DNA of 64,000 bases from Benthicola sp039584685 (GCA_039584685.1 JBDGXI010000011.1:1-64000), one strand, 5' to 3'. Counted from the first letter of the stretch, positions 25,537-34,805 are shown. A program made the numbers and translations. Notes: generated from the letters alone by a model not told the origin.

Positions 25537-27704
25537 GAATCGGCCCTCCTTGCCTCGAGGCGCGCCGTGAGCCGCCTCCCGGGCTCGGGAAACAGTTCGG
25601 TAAGCTGGAATCTCCGGTCGAGTACGTTCTCCACCTTCAGGAAGAGCCCGAAGCGGAGATTGCGTGAGCGAAAGTGATGGCGCGCGGACAGGTCCACCGT
25701 CCTGAACCCGGCGAGGGACCGGGTCCCCGCAAGACCGGTCGTGCGCGAGCCCGTATGCCGAAGATCTATCCTACCGCCCAGCGCTCCGCTCCAACCTTCC
25801 AGGCTCAGCCGGGCCGTGCTCTGCGGCTCGTACGGCAATGGGTTCCGGTTGCTTCCAAACCCGACTCGACTTCGCTGAATCGCCCCGGCTACCTGTGCTC
25901 GCCAGCCAACCCGGGCCACGCCCGGAGCCGCCACCTGAATCAGGAAATCGATCCCCGTGGCCCGAAGCTCCCCGAGGTTAGTCGGACTCCAGACCGCGAC
26001 GGAACTGGGAAGCCATACGATGGGACTCTCGGTGCGGCGGGCCCACGCGGTGGCAGTCGCCTCCAGATCGACCGCACCGAGAGCGGCTCCCGTCCGTGCT
26101 CCCGCTTCCAGGTCGAACGTGGTCCGCTCGGGCGCCAGATCGGGGTTGGGTCGGAGCCGGTACTGTGACGCGAAATAGAGGTCTCCGAATGTCGGGAGAC
26201 GGAACCCCTGCCCCAGCCGACCCCACACACGCGTCCTGGTGCTCGCCAGCCACGTCGCGGATAGCTCCGGACTGGCAGCGACCAGGTCATCCGAGAAGTC
26301 CAGCGACAGCTTCGGGTCCATCCGGAAGGACCCTGCGGACAGGGAGGCCGCCGTCCTGACACCGACAACGGTCCGGCCGGGCGCACCATCGATCCGGTCG
26401 CCCTGCACCGTCTCGCGAGCCAAGCGGGCCCCGATCACCACGGGCACGGCGGGAAGATCTCCGTCAGCGGCCAGTCGGAAGTCCTGAACGTATTGCGTCG
26501 ATGCCGGATCTGCCGCGGAAGCCCGATAGCCGACGCTTCTCCATCCATAGCTCCCGGACGCTCTGACCGAATGCGTAGTAAGGCCTGCTGCCGCGATCCA
26601 GCTCTGGTCCGCGGCCCGAGCACTCTCGAACAGGCTCGTCCCTGCTCGGCCCGGCACACCCCGCTCAGCCGCGTCGAACCGGAGGCTTGCGTGCAGCGGA
26701 CCCGCGGCCCCCTCGAGCGCCCCGTGCACGGACGCCGCATCGGCGTTGGTCCGAACCTCGGTCGTCTCACCGGAAACCGCCGGATTGCGAAATGAGAAGT
26801 CATTCCGAACGCGCTCGGCCGCGAACGACACGCCGAGGCGTCGTTCGCCCGCCGCGGCATCCGCCTGTACGTCGAGTCCGGCATCGCCGAACGAGCCCAT
26901 CCGGACCGCGCCTCCCACCCCTCTCCCCTTTCCGACTCGCGAGGACAGAAGCAGAGCTCCAGCCGCGGCCCCTGAACCGTACGAAGCGGATCCCGCTCCG
27001 AACACGAGAGTACCGGATTCGAGTGTCGAGGTCGGGATCATCGACAGGTCCGCCCGGCCTGTGAGAGGGTCGTTCAACGGCACACCGTCCAGGAGGACGA
27101 GAACGTCTTCGGGACGGCTCCCCCTCACCGACAGTGCCTGCCGTCCCCCGGCCCCTCTGCGGACCGAGACACCCGGGACATCGGCCAGCCACTCGGCTAC
27201 CGTGGCATAGGTGAGCGATTCCTCGCGGAACTGAATCCGGATTGCTGAGCGCACCGGTGGACCGGCGCCCATGCGGTCGCCGGTCGCGACAATCGGAGGC
27301 AGTTCGTACGGATCGACCGATAAGACCATGCGGAGCGTCGTTGCGCGAGAAGGCTGGACCTCCGCTACCCGATCCCGGTGTGCGGGCGCACGAGCGACCA
27401 GCCTGTACCGCGTCCCGGCCTCGAGCGCGAGCTCGACGGGCCCGGTCATCGTGGCGATGGACGTGTCGCTCGCGCCTCCGTCCCGCAGCAATGAGAGTCG
27501 CACCACACTCAGGCTCGCACCCGTCACTGGCCCGCCACCCTCGGAAACCAGGTGCACGGTGACCGGGACTTCCCGCTGACCATCCTGCTGGATGCCCGAC
27601 ATAGTGGCGGGAGCGGCAAGAACCCCAGACAGGCAGGCGGCCAGGCGTCCCGCCACGCGATACGCGAGCAATCGGGGCTTCCGATGGAGCCGGCCGGCCA
27701 TCAT
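25533..27704 (-). CDS. btuB: TonB-dependent outer-membrane receptor, BtuB-like
   Basis: A 723-residue receptor: signal peptide, an extra N-terminal domain of the carboxypeptidase-regulatory type (VTVHLVSEGGGPVTGASLSV, about residues 47-67), a plug domain with LADVPGVSVRRGAG and VRGSRPEDVLVLLDGVPLND, and a C-terminal 22-strand barrel ending in a penultimate-strand pattern (RFQLTELFPEPGRRLTARLE). Its place in an operon under a cobalamin riboswitch with a B12 ABC transporter indicates corrinoid uptake. It overlaps btuD by 4 bp. Confidence 0.88.
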   Translation of the reverse strand: MMAGRLHRKPRLLAYRVAGRLAACLSGVLAAPATMSGIQQDGQREVPVTVHLVSEGGGPVTGASLSVVRLSLLRDGGASDTSIATMTGPVELALEAGTRYRLVARAPAHRDRVAEVQPSRATTLRMVLSVDPYELPPIVATGDRMGAGPPVRSAIRIQFREESLTYATVAEWLADVPGVSVRRGAGGRQALSVRGSRPEDVLVLLDGVPLNDPLTGRADLSMIPTSTLESGTLVFGAGSASYGSGAAAGALLLSSRVGKGRGVGGAVRMGSFGDAGLDVQADAAAGERRLGVSFAAERVRNDFSFRNPAVSGETTEVRTNADAASVHGALEGAAGPLHASLRFDAAERGVPGRAGTSLFESARAADQSWIAAAGLTTHSVRASGSYGWRSVGYRASAADPASTQYVQDFRLAADGDLPAVPVVIGARLARETVQGDRIDGAPGRTVVGVRTAASLSAGSFRMDPKLSLDFSDDLVAASPELSATWLASTRTRVWGRLGQGFRLPTFGDLYFASQYRLRPNPDLAPERTTFDLEAGARTGAALGAVDLEATATAWARRTESPIVWLPSSVAVWSPTNLGELRATGIDFLIQVAAPGVARVGWRAQVAGAIQRSRVGFGSNRNPLPYEPQSTARLSLEGWSGALGGRIDLRHTGSRTTGLAGTRSLAGFRTVDLSARHHFRSRNLRFGLFLKVENVLDRRFQLTELFPEPGRRLTARLEARRADS

Positions 27705-28501
27705 GGATCAGCCGGCTCGGCGGCGCGGCGACGCGGAATCGCGTGTCGCCCCATCTCTCCGAGGTCCACGACGTCGATAGGCCACTCGAAGGCGGCTTCC
27801 AGCAGCGGCGGCGACAGAACGCTTTCCGGCGGACCTTGCTCGAGCACACGACCGGCCGATAGCAGGACCATCCGATCGGAATGCCGGGCGGCAATGTTCA
27901 AGTGATGTGTCACCGCCACCACCGTAAGTGACTGCTTAGAAGTATATTGCCTCACGCGCTCCATGAACCGCGCTTCGTGCCCCAGGTCCAGGTGAGCCGT
28001 CGGCTCGTCGAGCAGGAGAAGCCGGGGCTCCTGCGCGAGCGCGCGCGCCAGCCGCGCTCTCTGAAGTTCGCCACCCGAGAGCTCCCCGACATCTCGATCC
28101 GCAAGACAGGCGAGATCCACCTCGCCGAGACAGGAGTCCACGACGGCACGATCCCGTGCGCTCAGTGGCGACCACGGATTCAAATACGGGTGACGTCCCA
28201 TGCTGACCAGATCCCGGACGGAAATTCGAACCTCTGTTTCTCCGGCCTGAGACACGACGGCCACAAACCGGGCCAAGTCCCTCCGTTTCCAAGCATGCGC
28301 CGGCCGGCCGAGCACGGTCGCCGTTCCCGAATGTGGACGAAGTGTGCCCGTGAGGATTCGAAGCAGGGTGCTCTTCCCCGCGCCGTTAGGTCCAACCAGC
28401 GCCACGTGACTCCCCTCCTCCACCTCGAGGTTCACATCCTGTAGCGCGTTCTCCGGCCGGCCCGGGTAGCGGAACGAGATTGCCTCGAGATGACAGATCA
28501 T
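27701..28501 (-). CDS. btuD: cobalamin ABC transporter ATP-binding protein
   Basis: A 266-residue FecE/BtuD-type ATPase: Walker A GPNGAGKST, signature LSGGELQRARLARAL, Walker B LLLLDEPTAHLD, and switch His in AVTHHLN. It powers import through BtuC. Overlaps btuC by 4 bp and btuB by 4 bp, so the import genes form a translationally coupled set. Confidence 0.92.
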   Translation of the reverse strand: MICHLEAISFRYPGRPENALQDVNLEVEEGSHVALVGPNGAGKSTLLRILTGTLRPHSGTATVLGRPAHAWKRRDLARFVAVVSQAGETEVRISVRDLVSMGRHPYLNPWSPLSARDRAVVDSCLGEVDLACLADRDVGELSGGELQRARLARALAQEPRLLLLDEPTAHLDLGHEARFMERVRQYTSKQSLTVVAVTHHLNIAARHSDRMVLLSAGRVLEQGPPESVLSPPLLEAAFEWPIDVVDLGEMGRHAIPRRRAAEPADP

Positions 28502-29475
28502 GCGCGGACCGTGCGGCGGAGAAGCACTAGAAACAGCGGCACGCCAAGAAATGCGGTGACGACTCCGATCGGGATCTCCATAGGGGCCGCTACCGTACGT
28601 GCCACCGCATCAGCCAGAACGAGGGCACTGCCGCCGGCCAGGAAGGAAAGAGGCGTGAGGACCCGGTGATCGCGAACGCCCCAGAGCCGGACGGCATGTG
28701 GGACTACCAGCCCCACGAAACCGATAACGCCTGCGACGGATACGGCTGCCGCCGCGAGCAAGGAGGCGAGCACGAACGCCACGCGCTTGACGCCTTCGGT
28801 ATCCGTACCGAGGTGCGCCGCGGTCTCTTCGCCCAGGGTCAAAGCGTTCAGGTGGCGGCTGATCCCGAAGATCACCGCGAGCGCCGGAATAGAGTAAGCC
28901 AGCATAGCCCCGATCATTCCCCATGAAGCCCCGCTCAGACTGCCCATGGTCCAGAAGAACGCGGAGCGCAGAGTCTCGGCTCGCACGAACGTCAGGATCA
29001 GAAGGACGCAGGCGCTGAGAAAAGCGCTCACCACGACGCCTGCCAGAAGGAGGACCCGGGTGTCGAGCCGTCCTCCCACCCGGGCCACTTCGAACACGAC
29101 CGCGATGGCCGTCAGTGCTCCAAGCAGGGCAGCCAGCGGAAGCGCGAAGTAGGCCGAGGCAGACAGCCCGAGGGCCAGTGCCGATACGGCACCGACGGCC
29201 GCTCCTGACGAGACTCCCAGCAGGTAAGGCTCTGCGAGCGGGTTGCGGAGCAAGGCCTGAAACACCACGCCGGACACGGCAAGCATGCCTCCCGTGAGGG
29301 CTCCGGTGGCCACGCGTGGCAGGCGAACCTTCCACAGGATAGTCGCCGCCGGGCCAGGATCCCCCCGGAGGGCCTCGAGCCACGTTCCAGGAGAGAACTC
29401 TGCCGGTCCCACGGCCATTCCGACGGCGAGAGACACCAGCAGGAGACCCGAGAGAGCCGCTACCCTGGGTGTCAC
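28498..29475 (-). CDS. btuC: cobalamin ABC transporter permease
   Basis: A 325-residue FecCD-family permease with about ten helices. Typical segments are LPRVATGALTGGMLAVSGVV, NPLAEPYLLGVSSGAA, the coupling region GISRHLNALTLGEETAAHLG and IGFVGLVVPHAVRLWG. GTG 29475 was chosen because it forms a GTGA overlap with the btuF stop and begins right at the first helix; upstream residues belong to the btuF frame. Confidence 0.92.
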   Translation of the reverse strand: MTPRVAALSGLLLVSLAVGMAVGPAEFSPGTWLEALRGDPGPAATILWKVRLPRVATGALTGGMLAVSGVVFQALLRNPLAEPYLLGVSSGAAVGAVSALALGLSASAYFALPLAALLGALTAIAVVFEVARVGGRLDTRVLLLAGVVVSAFLSACVLLILTFVRAETLRSAFFWTMGSLSGASWGMIGAMLAYSIPALAVIFGISRHLNALTLGEETAAHLGTDTEGVKRVAFVLASLLAAAAVSVAGVIGFVGLVVPHAVRLWGVRDHRVLTPLSFLAGGSALVLADAVARTVAAPMEIPIGVVTAFLGVPLFLVLLRRTVRA

Positions 29476-30344
29476 GGCCGCAGAGTCTCTCGGACTTCGG
29501 GATGCAGGGCCAGGGCCAGCCGCTTCGCCGCTTCGCCTGTTCTGGGCCCCAGACGATGTACGAGCTCGGCCGGGACGGTCACGACCTGCCCGCTCCGCAC
29601 GGCACGCAGGTTCTCCCAACCGGGCCTGGCTTCGGGCCGTGCGCTGGCCATTTCCTCGGTGCTGTTGGACGGGTGGATGATCACGTCCGGATCCCGCATG
29701 ACGATGGCCTCCAGGCTGACCCGGGGAGACGGGGCCTCAAGATCCCCGAACACGTTGCGTCCGCCCGCCGTGGACAGGAGGGCGTCGAGATAGCTCCCCG
29801 CCCCGACCGTGAACGCCGGGGGATAGCCCACGTCGTAGTAAACCGTTACCGGCTCCGTTCCGGCGACCGCCTCACGAACCTGCTCGAGGTCCATCTCGAT
29901 CCCGGCCCAGATTTCCTGGGCCTCGTCCTCCCGGTCAACGATTCGACCGAGGCGGAGGATATTGGACCGAAGATCCTCGAGCGTGTTGAACAGGACCACG
30001 ATGAACGGGATCTCCAGAAGTTCCATTTCCCGAACCGCCTGCGCGTTGTCCGAGCCCCCGATGACGATCACGAGGTCGGGACGCCTTTGAAGGACCGTTT
30101 CGATCGAGGGGCGGATGGCGTCGCCTACGTCACGACCCACGATCCTGGAACCTTCCCCCAGATCGAAGAGGATCTCCGTGGCGACTGGCACCAGAGATAC
30201 GATTCGTCGCGGAACGGCGGCCAGAACGACTTCACGAGCCGCGTCGTCGATGACCTGGATCGAGACATCCTGAGCGGCCAGATCCGCACCTGGAAGCACA
30301 GCACAGGCCAGGCAGGCCGCCAGCACGTGAGACCTGAACAACAA
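29472..30344 (-). CDS. btuF: periplasmic cobalamin-binding protein (BtuF-like), TTG start
   Basis: A 290-residue helical-backbone binding protein of the BtuF/FhuD class. Signal peptide (LAACLACAVLPGADLAAQ) then RIVSLVPVATEILFDLGEGS, DLVIVIGGSDN and NTLEDLRSNI. No ATG/GTG fits; TTG 30344 lies 6 nt after AAAGGA, which sits in the 3' arm of a hairpin next to the riboswitch. The frame upstream runs into the riboswitch and is not coding. First gene of the B12 operon. Confidence 0.88.
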   Translation of the reverse strand: MLFRSHVLAACLACAVLPGADLAAQDVSIQVIDDAAREVVLAAVPRRIVSLVPVATEILFDLGEGSRIVGRDVGDAIRPSIETVLQRRPDLVIVIGGSDNAQAVREMELLEIPFIVVLFNTLEDLRSNILRLGRIVDREDEAQEIWAGIEMDLEQVREAVAGTEPVTVYYDVGYPPAFTVGAGSYLDALLSTAGGRNVFGDLEAPSPRVSLEAIVMRDPDVIIHPSNSTEEMASARPEARPGWENLRAVRSGQVVTVPAELVHRLGPRTGEAAKRLALALHPEVRETLRP

Positions 30345-30346
30345 GA

Positions 30347-30372
30347 CCCGTCCTTTCGTGTGAAAGGGCGGG
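30347..30372 (-). promoter_or_regulatory. hairpin that can hide the btuF ribosome site
   Basis: On the minus strand CCCG-C-CCTTTC, loop ACAC, GAAAGG-A-CGGG forms a ten-pair stem with one mismatch. The 3' arm contains the Shine-Dalgarno GAAAGGA, and the TTG start follows directly. It is a good expression platform for translational control by the upstream riboswitch. Confidence 0.7.
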
Positions 30373-30434
30373 TATGACCGAGTCACAGCGTACGTGCCTC
30401 GCCCACACCCTTCCCGCGAAGAGCGACAATGGGC

Positions 30435-30610
30435 AAGGACAGGCCACGTCTCCTGGCTCAAGGCTCCGCCGCCGCCTTCCCGGGAGAACCCAGTGGCTAC
30501 AGCGCGGCAGAGCGGGTGCGAGGGCCCGCAGGCCCGACCCGTTTCCTCTCACAGTGGCGGGGCCGCGTCGGATTCACACCGACTTCCGTGCGCCCGTCCC
30601 TGACAACTGA
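30435..30610 (-). promoter_or_regulatory. cobalamin riboswitch
   Basis: Reading the minus strand: AGGGAC (P1), then GGAAGTCGGTGTGAATCCGA, CCCCGCCACTGTGA, GCCACTGGGTTCTCCCGGGA, AGGC, and the B12 box GAGCCAGGAGACGTGGCC (30442-30459), closed by GTCCTT. These are the conserved core blocks of the adenosylcobalamin-type class. It precedes btuFCDB and should lower their expression when B12 is plentiful. Confidence 0.96.
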
Positions 30611-30615
30611 ACCGG

Positions 30616-30645
30616 ATGATAGGGGCCCGTGGCACCGGGCGGCAA
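30616..30645 (-). promoter_or_regulatory. probable sigma-70 promoter of the B12 operon
   Basis: On the minus strand TTGCCG (30640-30645) and TATCAT (30616-30621) are 18 bp apart. Transcription would start near 30609, just before the first riboswitch stem. The promoter fits in the gap between the previous gene's stop and the riboswitch. Confidence 0.6.
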
Positions 30646-30649
30646 GAGA

Positions 30650-31648
30650 TCAGACTCCCGAAGGAGTCCCGCGGGTCGTGAACCGGATCGTAGCCAGCGC
30701 TGCCGCACCCAGGAGCACCGCGATGAGGAGCCAGACACCGGCTCTACCGTGCCCCGGCTGAGCGATGGCAGCATCGACGGTCACTGAACTTCCGGCGGTC
30801 AGATCAGTCCCCGCAAATCGGCGCACCGGGACACGCATTTCAGGGGCGACAGCGGCTTCCTCGAGGCCTGACACCCGAAGGTCGAGACCGGGCTGGGGCA
30901 TCACCAGGAGTTCCAGCCGAGCCGTCGAATGATCCAGTTCCAGCGCGTACTCGCTCGAGGAAAGGAAATACTGAAGAACAACTCGGATGCCGGACGGCGA
31001 CAGTGCCCCCCGATAGCCAACGCTGCTGGTACCCGGCACGACATCCTCGGCAGGAACGCCTCCAGGCGACGGGACTACCCCGACCGCACCGCGCGCCAAC
31101 ATGGTGCTCCACACCAGAGCGGAATCGGTTTCGGCAACGAGGGTCCGGTCCGGCATGCCCTCGACATCTATGATCTCCTCCACGCCGAGCCCCGCGGCGG
31201 TAGGCGTGATCACCACGTGCCGGATGGAAGTTCTCAGATCGGGAGCAGGTGCAGACACGGCCAAGGTGTCGAACACCGTTACCACATAACCTTCGAGGTC
31301 CGTCGGATTCGTCGAATGGACGGGGGGGCCCCAGTACAGAACACCTCCGTACCGGGCGCCGGTAAGGTAGACCGCACCCGGATCTGCCTCGGACGGCAGG
31401 AAGAAGACGAAGCTCCCAGATGAATCCGTCGTGGTAGAATCCATGAGGGCCCCGGTCTCCTCGCTTACCTGATGCAGCTCGACCACCGCGCCGGCGACCG
31501 GTGTCGAACCGCCCAGCGCCACCAGCCCGCTCAGCTCCTGAGCCGTTCCGGGGCTCACCCACAGCGCCCCAACCAGCAACGCAGCTGCCGCCGTGCACGG
31601 ACGTCGCGTGGCGCGCCGTCCAGCCGGGCACATACTCGAACAGGGCAT
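30650..31648 (-). CDS. secreted, C-terminally membrane-anchored protein of unknown function
   Basis: A 332-residue protein: signal peptide (cleavage near PGTAQE), an Ig-like/carboxypeptidase-regulatory domain at about residues 38-90 (GLVALGGSTPVAGAVVELHQ), a middle beta-rich region, and one transmembrane helix near residues 300-320 (GVWLLIAVLLGAAALATI) with a short basic tail. The start overlaps the DUF151 gene (ATGA). I do not recognise the family; the layout suggests a periplasm-facing structural or sensor protein. Confidence 0.7.
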   Translation of the reverse strand: MPCSSMCPAGRRATRRPCTAAAALLVGALWVSPGTAQELSGLVALGGSTPVAGAVVELHQVSEETGALMDSTTTDSSGSFVFFLPSEADPGAVYLTGARYGGVLYWGPPVHSTNPTDLEGYVVTVFDTLAVSAPAPDLRTSIRHVVITPTAAGLGVEEIIDVEGMPDRTLVAETDSALVWSTMLARGAVGVVPSPGGVPAEDVVPGTSSVGYRGALSPSGIRVVLQYFLSSSEYALELDHSTARLELLVMPQPGLDLRVSGLEEAAVAPEMRVPVRRFAGTDLTAGSSVTVDAAIAQPGHGRAGVWLLIAVLLGAAALATIRFTTRGTPSGV

Positions 31649-32184
31649 CAGGGAATGAACCGGCCGAAGTCCTCCGGGTCGAGACGCTTGAGGTAGTCCC
31701 TCAGCTTCTCAGGTGGGGCGTCTTCCTGCGCCGGCGTGAGGAAGTCGGCGTCCGATCCGGCGAACCCGGGCTCGAGAGTGCCGTCCTGCACCTCGACGGA
31801 GGTCCGATCGAGCAGTTCGACATCCGCGAAGATCGGCGCTGCCGCACGCACCGCCAGAGCCACGCTGTCACTCGGGCGCGAGTCGATCGTGATGACTTCC
31901 CCGTTTCTCCGGAAGATGAGGGAAGCGTAGTAAGTGTTGTCGACGACTTTCGTGATCAAGACGCGGAGCAACTCACTTCCGAGACTTCGAACCACCGTGT
32001 TCAGAAGATCGTGCGTGAGAGGTCTCGAGAACTTGATTCCCGCGAGCTCCATCGCGATGGCACTCGCCTCACCGGGGCCAATCCAGATGGGAAGCAGCCG
32101 CTCGCCACCCACTTCCTTGAGGATAACGACCGGTGTGTTGGAGGCCTTGTCCAGGCCCAGACTCGCCACCTCGAGCTCGATCAC
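31648..32184 (-). CDS. DUF151 bifunctional nuclease-like protein
   Basis: A 178-residue member of the DUF151 (bifunctional nuclease) family: VVILKEVGGERLLPIWIGPG, EASAIAMELAG, then RPLTHDLL and the DSRPSDSVALAVRA motif near residue 105. Plant and bacterial members have DNase/RNase activity, but bacterial roles are poorly known. GTG 32184 has AGGAGG 10 nt upstream and follows ahcY after 16 bp. Confidence 0.88.
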   Translation of the reverse strand: MIELEVASLGLDKASNTPVVILKEVGGERLLPIWIGPGEASAIAMELAGIKFSRPLTHDLLNTVVRSLGSELLRVLITKVVDNTYYASLIFRRNGEVITIDSRPSDSVALAVRAAAPIFADVELLDRTSVEVQDGTLEPGFAGSDADFLTPAQEDAPPEKLRDYLKRLDPEDFGRFIP

Positions 32185-32200
32185 GATTCTGCGCCCTCCT

Positions 32201-33544
32201 TCAGGTCCCGAGATCCCACGACGACAGGTAGCGCCTCTGTTCATCCGTCAGAGTGTCGATGTCGACTCCCATGGCAACCAGCTTTAGTCTGGCAATCTCA
32301 CGGTCCATTTCGCGGGGCACCCGGTGCACCTGCCGGTCGAGAGCTCTCCCCTCCCCGCCGAGAAGGTACTCGGCCGCGAGAGCCTGATTCGCGAACGACA
32401 TGTCCATCACGGCGGCGGGATGCCCTTCCGCCGCGGCAAGGTTGATGAGGCGGCCCTCGGACAGCAGCACTATTCGCCTGCCGTCCACCACGTACTCCAC
32501 CACCTCGGGTCTCAACTCCCGGGGTTCGGAGGACGAGAGCTCCCTCAGACGTCGAATGTCGATCTCGACATCGAAATGCCCCGAGTTCGCCACGATCGCC
32601 CCGTCTTTCATGGCTCGGAAATGCTCCTCGCGAATGACGCTCGTGTTGCCGGTCAGCGTGAGGAACAAATCCCCCTTCGGAGCCGCCTCCGACATGGGGG
32701 CCACGTCAAACCCGTCCATCGCCGCTTCGAGAGCCACCACCGGGTCGACTTCCGTGACAATGACCTTAGCCCCTGCCCCGCGAGCTCGTAGCGCCACCCC
32801 ACGTCCACACCAACCGTATCCCGCGATGACCACGGTCGATCCGGCCAATAGCATGTTGGTCGCTCGCAGCACACCGTCCAGCGTGGACTGGCCCGTCCCA
32901 TACCGGTTATCGAACAGATGCTTCGTGAGACTGTCGTTCACTGCCACCACCGGGAACTGGAGGACTCCATCGGCGGCCATGGCGCGCAGCCGGATCACGC
33001 CCGTCGTGGTCTCCTCCGTCGACCCCAGCACTTCGGCGACCAGGGACTGGCGCTCGTCGGCGGACAATCCCGTAACCCACGCCCTCAAGGCCGGAGAAAG
33101 GTCGTCCAGGCGATCGAGGGCGATCATGTGCAGGGCTCCGACCAGGTCTGCTCCATCGTCCATCGTGATCGTCGGACGGTGCGCAAGTGCTGCACGAATG
33201 TGGTCGTAGTAGCGATCGTTGTCCTCGCCGCGCACCGCAAACACCGAAATCCCGCACTCCTCCACGAGGTAAGCCGCGACTTCGTCCTGTGTGGACAGGG
33301 GGTTCGAGGCGCACAGAACCACGTCTGCGCCGCCGGCCTGCAGCGTCCGCATGAGGTTCGCCGTCTCCGTGGTTACGTGCAGGCAGGCCGACACGCGCAC
33401 GCCCTCCAGGGGACGCTCCCGCGAGAACCTCTCGCGTATCTGACCGAGCACCTGCATGGACCGGTCTGCCCACTCCACCCGGCGGCGACCGTCCGCTGCC
33501 AGGGAGGCATCGGCGATATCACACGGAATGGTTGAATTCGACAT
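32201..33544 (-). CDS. ahcY: adenosylhomocysteinase (S-adenosylhomocysteine hydrolase)
   Basis: A 447-residue NAD-dependent enzyme splitting SAH to adenosine and homocysteine. The NAD-binding loop is VVIAGYGWCGRGVALRARG, with HVTTETANL, MDDGADL and NSGHFDVEID elsewhere. It ends in YLSSW and lacks the C-terminal HYRY of the longer type, so it belongs to the short archaeal/Thermotoga-like group. ATG 33544 has GGAG upstream; an in-frame ATG 8 codons earlier is less likely. With metK upstream it completes the methyl cycle. Confidence 0.95.
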   Translation of the reverse strand: MSNSTIPCDIADASLAADGRRRVEWADRSMQVLGQIRERFSRERPLEGVRVSACLHVTTETANLMRTLQAGGADVVLCASNPLSTQDEVAAYLVEECGISVFAVRGEDNDRYYDHIRAALAHRPTITMDDGADLVGALHMIALDRLDDLSPALRAWVTGLSADERQSLVAEVLGSTEETTTGVIRLRAMAADGVLQFPVVAVNDSLTKHLFDNRYGTGQSTLDGVLRATNMLLAGSTVVIAGYGWCGRGVALRARGAGAKVIVTEVDPVVALEAAMDGFDVAPMSEAAPKGDLFLTLTGNTSVIREEHFRAMKDGAIVANSGHFDVEIDIRRLRELSSSEPRELRPEVVEYVVDGRRIVLLSEGRLINLAAAEGHPAAVMDMSFANQALAAEYLLGGEGRALDRQVHRVPREMDREIARLKLVAMGVDIDTLTDEQRRYLSSWDLGT

Positions 33545-33588
33545 ATGTGTCTTCTCCGCCTGTATCATGGTTGTCGGCTGGCTGTCGG

Positions 33589-34752
33589 TCAGATCTTGAC
33601 CGCGTCCACCAGTTCCTGCGTCCGGTCGAGGCGCTCCCAGCTGAAGCCTCCGTCATCCTGCGGCGCTCGGCCAAAGTGGCCGTACGCCGCCGTACGTCGG
33701 TAGATCGGCTTCCGGAGTCCGAGCGCCTCGATGATCTGACGCGGTCGGAGGTCGAAAACGTCTCGTACGGCCCGCTCTAACATCGAATCCGACACTTCCC
33801 CCGTCCCGAAGGAGTTCACCATCACCGAGACCGGGTGATCCACTCCGATCGCGTACGCGACCTGGATCTCGGCCTCCTCGGCCAGGCCTGCGGCGACCAG
33901 GTTCTTCGCGACCCAGCGGGACGCATAGCTTGCCGACCTGTCTACCTTGGACGGGTCCTTCCCGCTGAACGCCCCACCGCCATGGCTTCCAACACCGCCG
34001 TACGTGTCTACGATGATCTTGCGCCCCGTCACGCCGGCATCCCCCTGGGGTCCGCCGATCACGAATCTGCCGGTCGGGTTGATGTGATGCTCGACGTCCG
34101 CCTCGCTGTACAGATCGGGAGGCATGACTGGTCGTACTACATGCTCGATGATCGCTGGTCCGATGTCGGCACAAGCGATGTCGGGATCGTGCTGAGCGGA
34201 CACGACCACGGTTCTGACTCTCTCTGGCGCGTGTTCACCGTATTCGACGGTAACCTGTGCTTTGCCGTCCGGCCGCAGCCAGGGGAGCGTGCCGTCCTTC
34301 CGCACCTGCGCCAGTCGCCGGGTCAGGCCGTGAGCGAGCGAGATGGGCAGAGGCATCATGGCTTCCGTCTCCGCGGAGGCGTAGCCGAACATCATGCCCT
34401 GATCACCCGCGCCGCCCGTGTCCACTCCCTGACCGATGTCCGCCGACTGCTCCCCTATGGAAAGAAGAACCGCACAGGAACGGTGACTGAACCCGAAATC
34501 CTCGCGGTCGTAACCGATGTCCCGAATCGTGTCCCGGGCGATGTCGGCATAGCGCACGACCGAGTCGCTCGTGATCTCCCCTGCCAGCACCACGAGCCCG
34601 GTCGAGACCAGCGTCTCGCACGCGACTCTGGCTTCCGGGTCCTGGGCAAGCACCGCGTCGAGGACGGCATCCGCGATCTGGTCAGCGACCTTGTCTGGAT
34701 GCCCCTCGGTAACCGATTCGGATGTAAAGAGATGATGGCTTTCAGGAACCAT
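33589..34752 (-). CDS. metK: S-adenosylmethionine synthetase
   Basis: A 387-residue enzyme making SAM from methionine and ATP. The N-terminal TSESVTEGHPDKVADQIADA, the central GDQGMMFGYA and the P-loop-like GGGAFSGKDPSKVDRSA are diagnostic. Normal length. ahcY follows after 44 bp, and only 53 bp separate it from ptsI, with no SAM or SAH riboswitch in that space. Confidence 0.97.
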   Translation of the reverse strand: MVPESHHLFTSESVTEGHPDKVADQIADAVLDAVLAQDPEARVACETLVSTGLVVLAGEITSDSVVRYADIARDTIRDIGYDREDFGFSHRSCAVLLSIGEQSADIGQGVDTGGAGDQGMMFGYASAETEAMMPLPISLAHGLTRRLAQVRKDGTLPWLRPDGKAQVTVEYGEHAPERVRTVVVSAQHDPDIACADIGPAIIEHVVRPVMPPDLYSEADVEHHINPTGRFVIGGPQGDAGVTGRKIIVDTYGGVGSHGGGAFSGKDPSKVDRSASYASRWVAKNLVAAGLAEEAEIQVAYAIGVDHPVSVMVNSFGTGEVSDSMLERAVRDVFDLRPRQIIEALGLRKPIYRRTAAYGHFGRAPQDDGGFSWERLDRTQELVDAVKI

Positions 34753-34805
34753 GTGTGCTCCAATCTACCAGAGATACGGTTTGGGCGCGGGAAGCTACCG
34801 GCGCC

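Noticed and set aside
34753..34805. SAM or SAH riboswitch before metK
   Set aside because: The gap to ptsI is only 53 bp and shows none of the conserved elements.
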